A DNA stretch of 37,547 nucleotides from Sphingomonadaceae bacterium (GTDB taxonomy: Bacteria > Pseudomonadota > Alphaproteobacteria > Sphingomonadales > Sphingomonadaceae). The notes below the pieces were generated by a model. It ran no database searches, was not told the origin of the DNA, and saw only the letters and a list, made by a program, of their open reading frames with translations. The stretch spans positions 1 through 37,547 of the forward strand of contig CANJRZ010000009.1 in assembly GCA_947476735.1 (NCBI GenBank), written 5' to 3'. Position 1 is the stretch's first letter. Each line of letters opens with the position of its first letter. The position numbers and the translations under genes are program-made. Shown here piece after piece: positions 35,221-37,547 of this stretch.

Positions 35221-37547
35221 ATGCACTGCAGCCTGTTTCGTCCGATCGTCGCGTTGCTTCTGGCGACTGCGCTCGCCGCCCCCGTGCCCGCCGCCGAACC
35301 CGCCTCGGTGGCAACGCTCGTGAAGGCGGTCGATATACCCTATGAAAGTTTCACACTCGACAACGGCTTGCGCGTGATCGTGCATAGCGACCGCAAGGCC
35401 CCGGTGGTCGCGGTGTCGGTCTGGTATCATATCGGTTCCAAGGACGAGCCCAAAGGCAAGACCGGTTTCGCCCATCTGTTCGAGCATCTGATGTTCAACG
35501 GCTCGGAAAATGCCAATGAAGATTTCTTCAAGCCGCTCGAGGCGATCGGGGCGACCGATCTCAACGGCACCACGTGGTTCGACCGGACCAATTATTTCGA
35601 GACGGTGCCGACCGGCGCGCTCGACATGACGCTGTTTCTCGAATCGGACCGTATGGGCCATCTGCTCGGGGCGATCGACCAGACCAAGCTCGATAATCAG
35701 CGCGGCGTCGTCCAGAACGAGAAGCGTCAGGGCGACAATGAACCCTATGGGCTGGTCGAATATGCCCAGCTCGCAGCGCTCTTCCCTGCGGGCCATCCCT
35801 ATCGCCATTCGACGATCGGCTCGATGGCAGATCTCGACGCCGCCAGCCTCGACGACGTGAAGAACTGGTTTCGTTCGCATTACGGCCCGAACAACGCGGT
35901 GCTGGTCCTCGCCGGCGACATCGACGCCGCCACCGCGAAGGCCAAGGTCCAGAAATGGTTCGGCGACATCCCGCGCGGACCCGAGACGGCGCGTCCCGAA
36001 GTCACCGTCCCGACCCTGCAGGCGCCGGTCGACCAGGTGATGAAAGACCGGGTCGCGACCACCCGCATCTATCGCCAGTGGGCGGTGCCCGGCCTCAACG
36101 ATCCCGATATTGTACCGCTCGACCTCGGCATGGACGTGCTTGGCGGGCTCGCCTCGTCGCGGCTCGACAATGCGCTGGTCCGCAAGGAGAAGACCGCGGT
36201 CGCGGTGACGGCCGGGATCCAGCCGTTCGAGAAGGTCTCCTTCGTCGAGATCACCGCCGACGTGAAGCCCGGCGTGGATGCCAAACTTGTCGCCAGGCAG
36301 CTCGACGAACTGGTCGCCGACTTCATCAAGAACGGCCCGAGCGCCGACGAGGTGAAGCGCGCCGCAACCAAGCAGGTGGCGGGCGAGATTTCAGGACTCG
36401 AAACGGTGGGCGGTTTCAGCGGCAAGGCGGTGACCCTCGCCGAAGGCGCGGTCTATTCGAACGACCCGGAGAAATACAAGAAGGACCTCGCTGCTGCTGC
36501 GGCAGCCACCCCGGAGAGCATCCGCGCCGCCGTCGGAAAATGGCTGTCGAGGCCGGCCTTCCGGCTGGTCGTCGAGCCCGGCGAGCGGAGCGAATCCGAC
36601 ATGGCAGTGGCCGGCGGCAGCGCGCGCGAGGGCATGAGCCCGGCCTGGTACCGTAACCCCAAATATGTCGCAGACGGCGCCGCCCCGCTGCTTTCGGTCG
36701 GCTCGAAGCCGACATCTGCAGTCGATCGGTCATCGCCGCCGCCGGTGGAAGCGATCAACGACCTGACCTTCCCGAAGATCGAGCGCACGACGCTCTCGAA
36801 CGGCATCGAAGTGGTGTTCGCCCAGCGCACCACGGTGCCCACGGTGCGCCTCTCGGTCGCCTTCGACGCCGGCAATGCCGCCGACGACAAGGCGAAGCTC
36901 GGCACCCAGGGGTTGATGCTGTCGCTGCTCGACGAGGGCGCAGGCAAGCTTGATTCGATCGGCATCGCCGAGGCGCAGGAACGGCTCGGCGCGCAGATCG
37001 CGTCGGGCGCGACAATGGACCGCACGAGCGTGTCGATGTTCGCGCTCAAGACCAATCTTGCACCTTCGCTCGACCTGCTCGCCGACATCGTCCAGCGGCC
37101 GACCTTCGTGCCCGCCGAGATCGAGCGGCTACGCGGACAGATCCTTGCCGGGATCGCCGCCGAAAATGCGCAGCCGCGCGGCATCGCCCGCCGGACCCTG
37201 CCGCCACTGCTATTCGGCGCAGCGCACCCCTATGGCATTCCGCTGTCGGGCAGCGGCACCGAGGAAGGCGTGAAGGCGGTCACCCGCGCCGACCTGCTCG
37301 CCTTCCACGATGCGTGGATCCGGCCCGACAATGCGAAAATCTTCGTGACCGGCGACACGACCCTCGCCGAGCTGCTGCCGATGCTCGAAGCCCGCTTCGG
37401 CACCTGGAAGGCTCCGGCCGTCAGGAAAGGCGCCAAGCTTTTCCCCACCGACAAGATGGCGCGCACCGGACGGATCGTGCTGGTCGACCGGCCGCAGAGC
37501 CCGCAGAGCTATATCATGGCCGGCCAGCTGCTGCCGACCAAGGGCAC
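35221..37547 (+). CDS. M16-family zinc metalloprotease (3' end outside window)
   Basis: At least 775 codons are open from ATG 35221 to the window edge. The frame has no stop in the window. A signal peptide (MHCSLFRPIVALLLATALAAPVPA, about 1-24) predicts a periplasmic enzyme. The first M16 domain has 'GLRVIVHSDRKAPVVAVSVWYHIGSKDEP' and the inverted zinc motif H85-L-F-E88-H89. The third ligand is probably E167 in 'VVQNEKRQGDNEP'. A second, homologous but inactive-type M16 half begins near residue 520 ('IERTTLSNGIEVVFAQRTTVPTVRLSVAFDAG'), lacking HxxEH, which is usual for the pseudo-catalytic half. Two-domain M16 proteases of around 950 residues are common in sphingomonads. It diverges from clpB across 205 bases. 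'ggaaag' is the ribosome binding site. Confidence 0.95.
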   Translation, partial: MHCSLFRPIVALLLATALAAPVPAAEPASVATLVKAVDIPYESFTLDNGLRVIVHSDRKAPVVAVSVWYHIGSKDEPKGKTGFAHLFEHLMFNGSENANEDFFKPLEAIGATDLNGTTWFDRTNYFETVPTGALDMTLFLESDRMGHLLGAIDQTKLDNQRGVVQNEKRQGDNEPYGLVEYAQLAALFPAGHPYRHSTIGSMADLDAASLDDVKNWFRSHYGPNNAVLVLAGDIDAATAKAKVQKWFGDIPRGPETARPEVTVPTLQAPVDQVMKDRVATTRIYRQWAVPGLNDPDIVPLDLGMDVLGGLASSRLDNALVRKEKTAVAVTAGIQPFEKVSFVEITADVKPGVDAKLVARQLDELVADFIKNGPSADEVKRAATKQVAGEISGLETVGGFSGKAVTLAEGAVYSNDPEKYKKDLAAAAAATPESIRAAVGKWLSRPAFRLVVEPGERSESDMAVAGGSAREGMSPAWYRNPKYVADGAAPLLSVGSKPTSAVDRSSPPPVEAINDLTFPKIERTTLSNGIEVVFAQRTTVPTVRLSVAFDAGNAADDKAKLGTQGLMLSLLDEGAGKLDSIGIAEAQERLGAQIASGATMDRTSVSMFALKTNLAPSLDLLADIVQRPTFVPAEIERLRGQILAGIAAENAQPRGIARRTLPPLLFGAAHPYGIPLSGSGTEEGVKAVTRADLLAFHDAWIRPDNAKIFVTGDTTLAELLPMLEARFGTWKAPAVRKGAKLFPTDKMARTGRIVLVDRPQSPQSYIMAGQLLPTKG

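Noticed and set aside
35109-35345. 78-codon open frame before the M16 protease
   Set aside because: It overlaps the protease signal peptide in another frame, and its translation is Arg-rich with no features.

Overview
The window is a GC-rich chromosomal stretch that looks like a sphingomonad (Sphingomonadales, Alphaproteobacteria). The main pointers are DUF2842 and DUF2093 small proteins, a zapA / candidate 6S RNA / 5-formyl-THF cyclo-ligase arrangement, a tkt-gap-pgk-aldolase-thiE run, and a large TonB-dependent receptor with a VVTGSRI box. No phage genes, transposases, CRISPR arrays, tRNA or rRNA genes were seen. Most coding is dense, with many 1-4 base stop/start overlaps.

Left end (1-4850): the start of a PfkB/adenosine-kinase-like gene, a glutathione S-transferase and a phytanoyl-CoA-dioxygenase-like protein read leftward. 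Diverging rightward are an SCP2-like protein, a metal-dependent amidohydrolase, a small lipoprotein and a protein with two dimeric alpha-beta-barrel-like halves. Together they suggest an accessory small-molecule metabolism locus. The substrate cannot be read from sequence.

4914-10583 (leftward): two diguanylate cyclases flank glutamine-dependent NAD synthetase. Upstream of them come DUF2842, 5-formyl-THF cyclo-ligase, a candidate 6S RNA, zapA and a short helical protein coupled to zapA.

10735-19073 (rightward): a central-carbon operon encodes transketolase, GAPDH, phosphoglycerate kinase, class I aldolase and ThiE. Inserted into it are a MOSC protein (between gap and pgk) and a tightly overlapped VOC protein plus two paralogous 2OG-Fe(II) oxygenase-like genes (between pgk and the aldolase). 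Two repeat elements, a REP-like doublet and a 116-bp inverted-repeat element, sit in its gaps.

19084-24060: purD and xseA diverge from a single CATG in which their start codons overlap. xseA is followed by DUF2093 and an M23 lipoprotein. A secreted protein of unknown function reads back toward them.

24333-32033 is the most interesting segment. A large TonB-dependent receptor ends in a strong intrinsic terminator and is followed by three tightly packed genes. Each has a helical/TPR N-terminal part fused to a modifying enzyme: an Asp/Asn beta-hydroxylase domain, an HxHP-type 2OG-Fe(II) oxygenase domain, and a PAPS-type sulfotransferase domain. I read it as a candidate receptor-linked hydroxylation/sulfation cassette (inference).

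Right end: a small secreted two-cysteine protein, clpB with a candidate heat-shock promoter, and an M16 metalloprotease that runs off the window.
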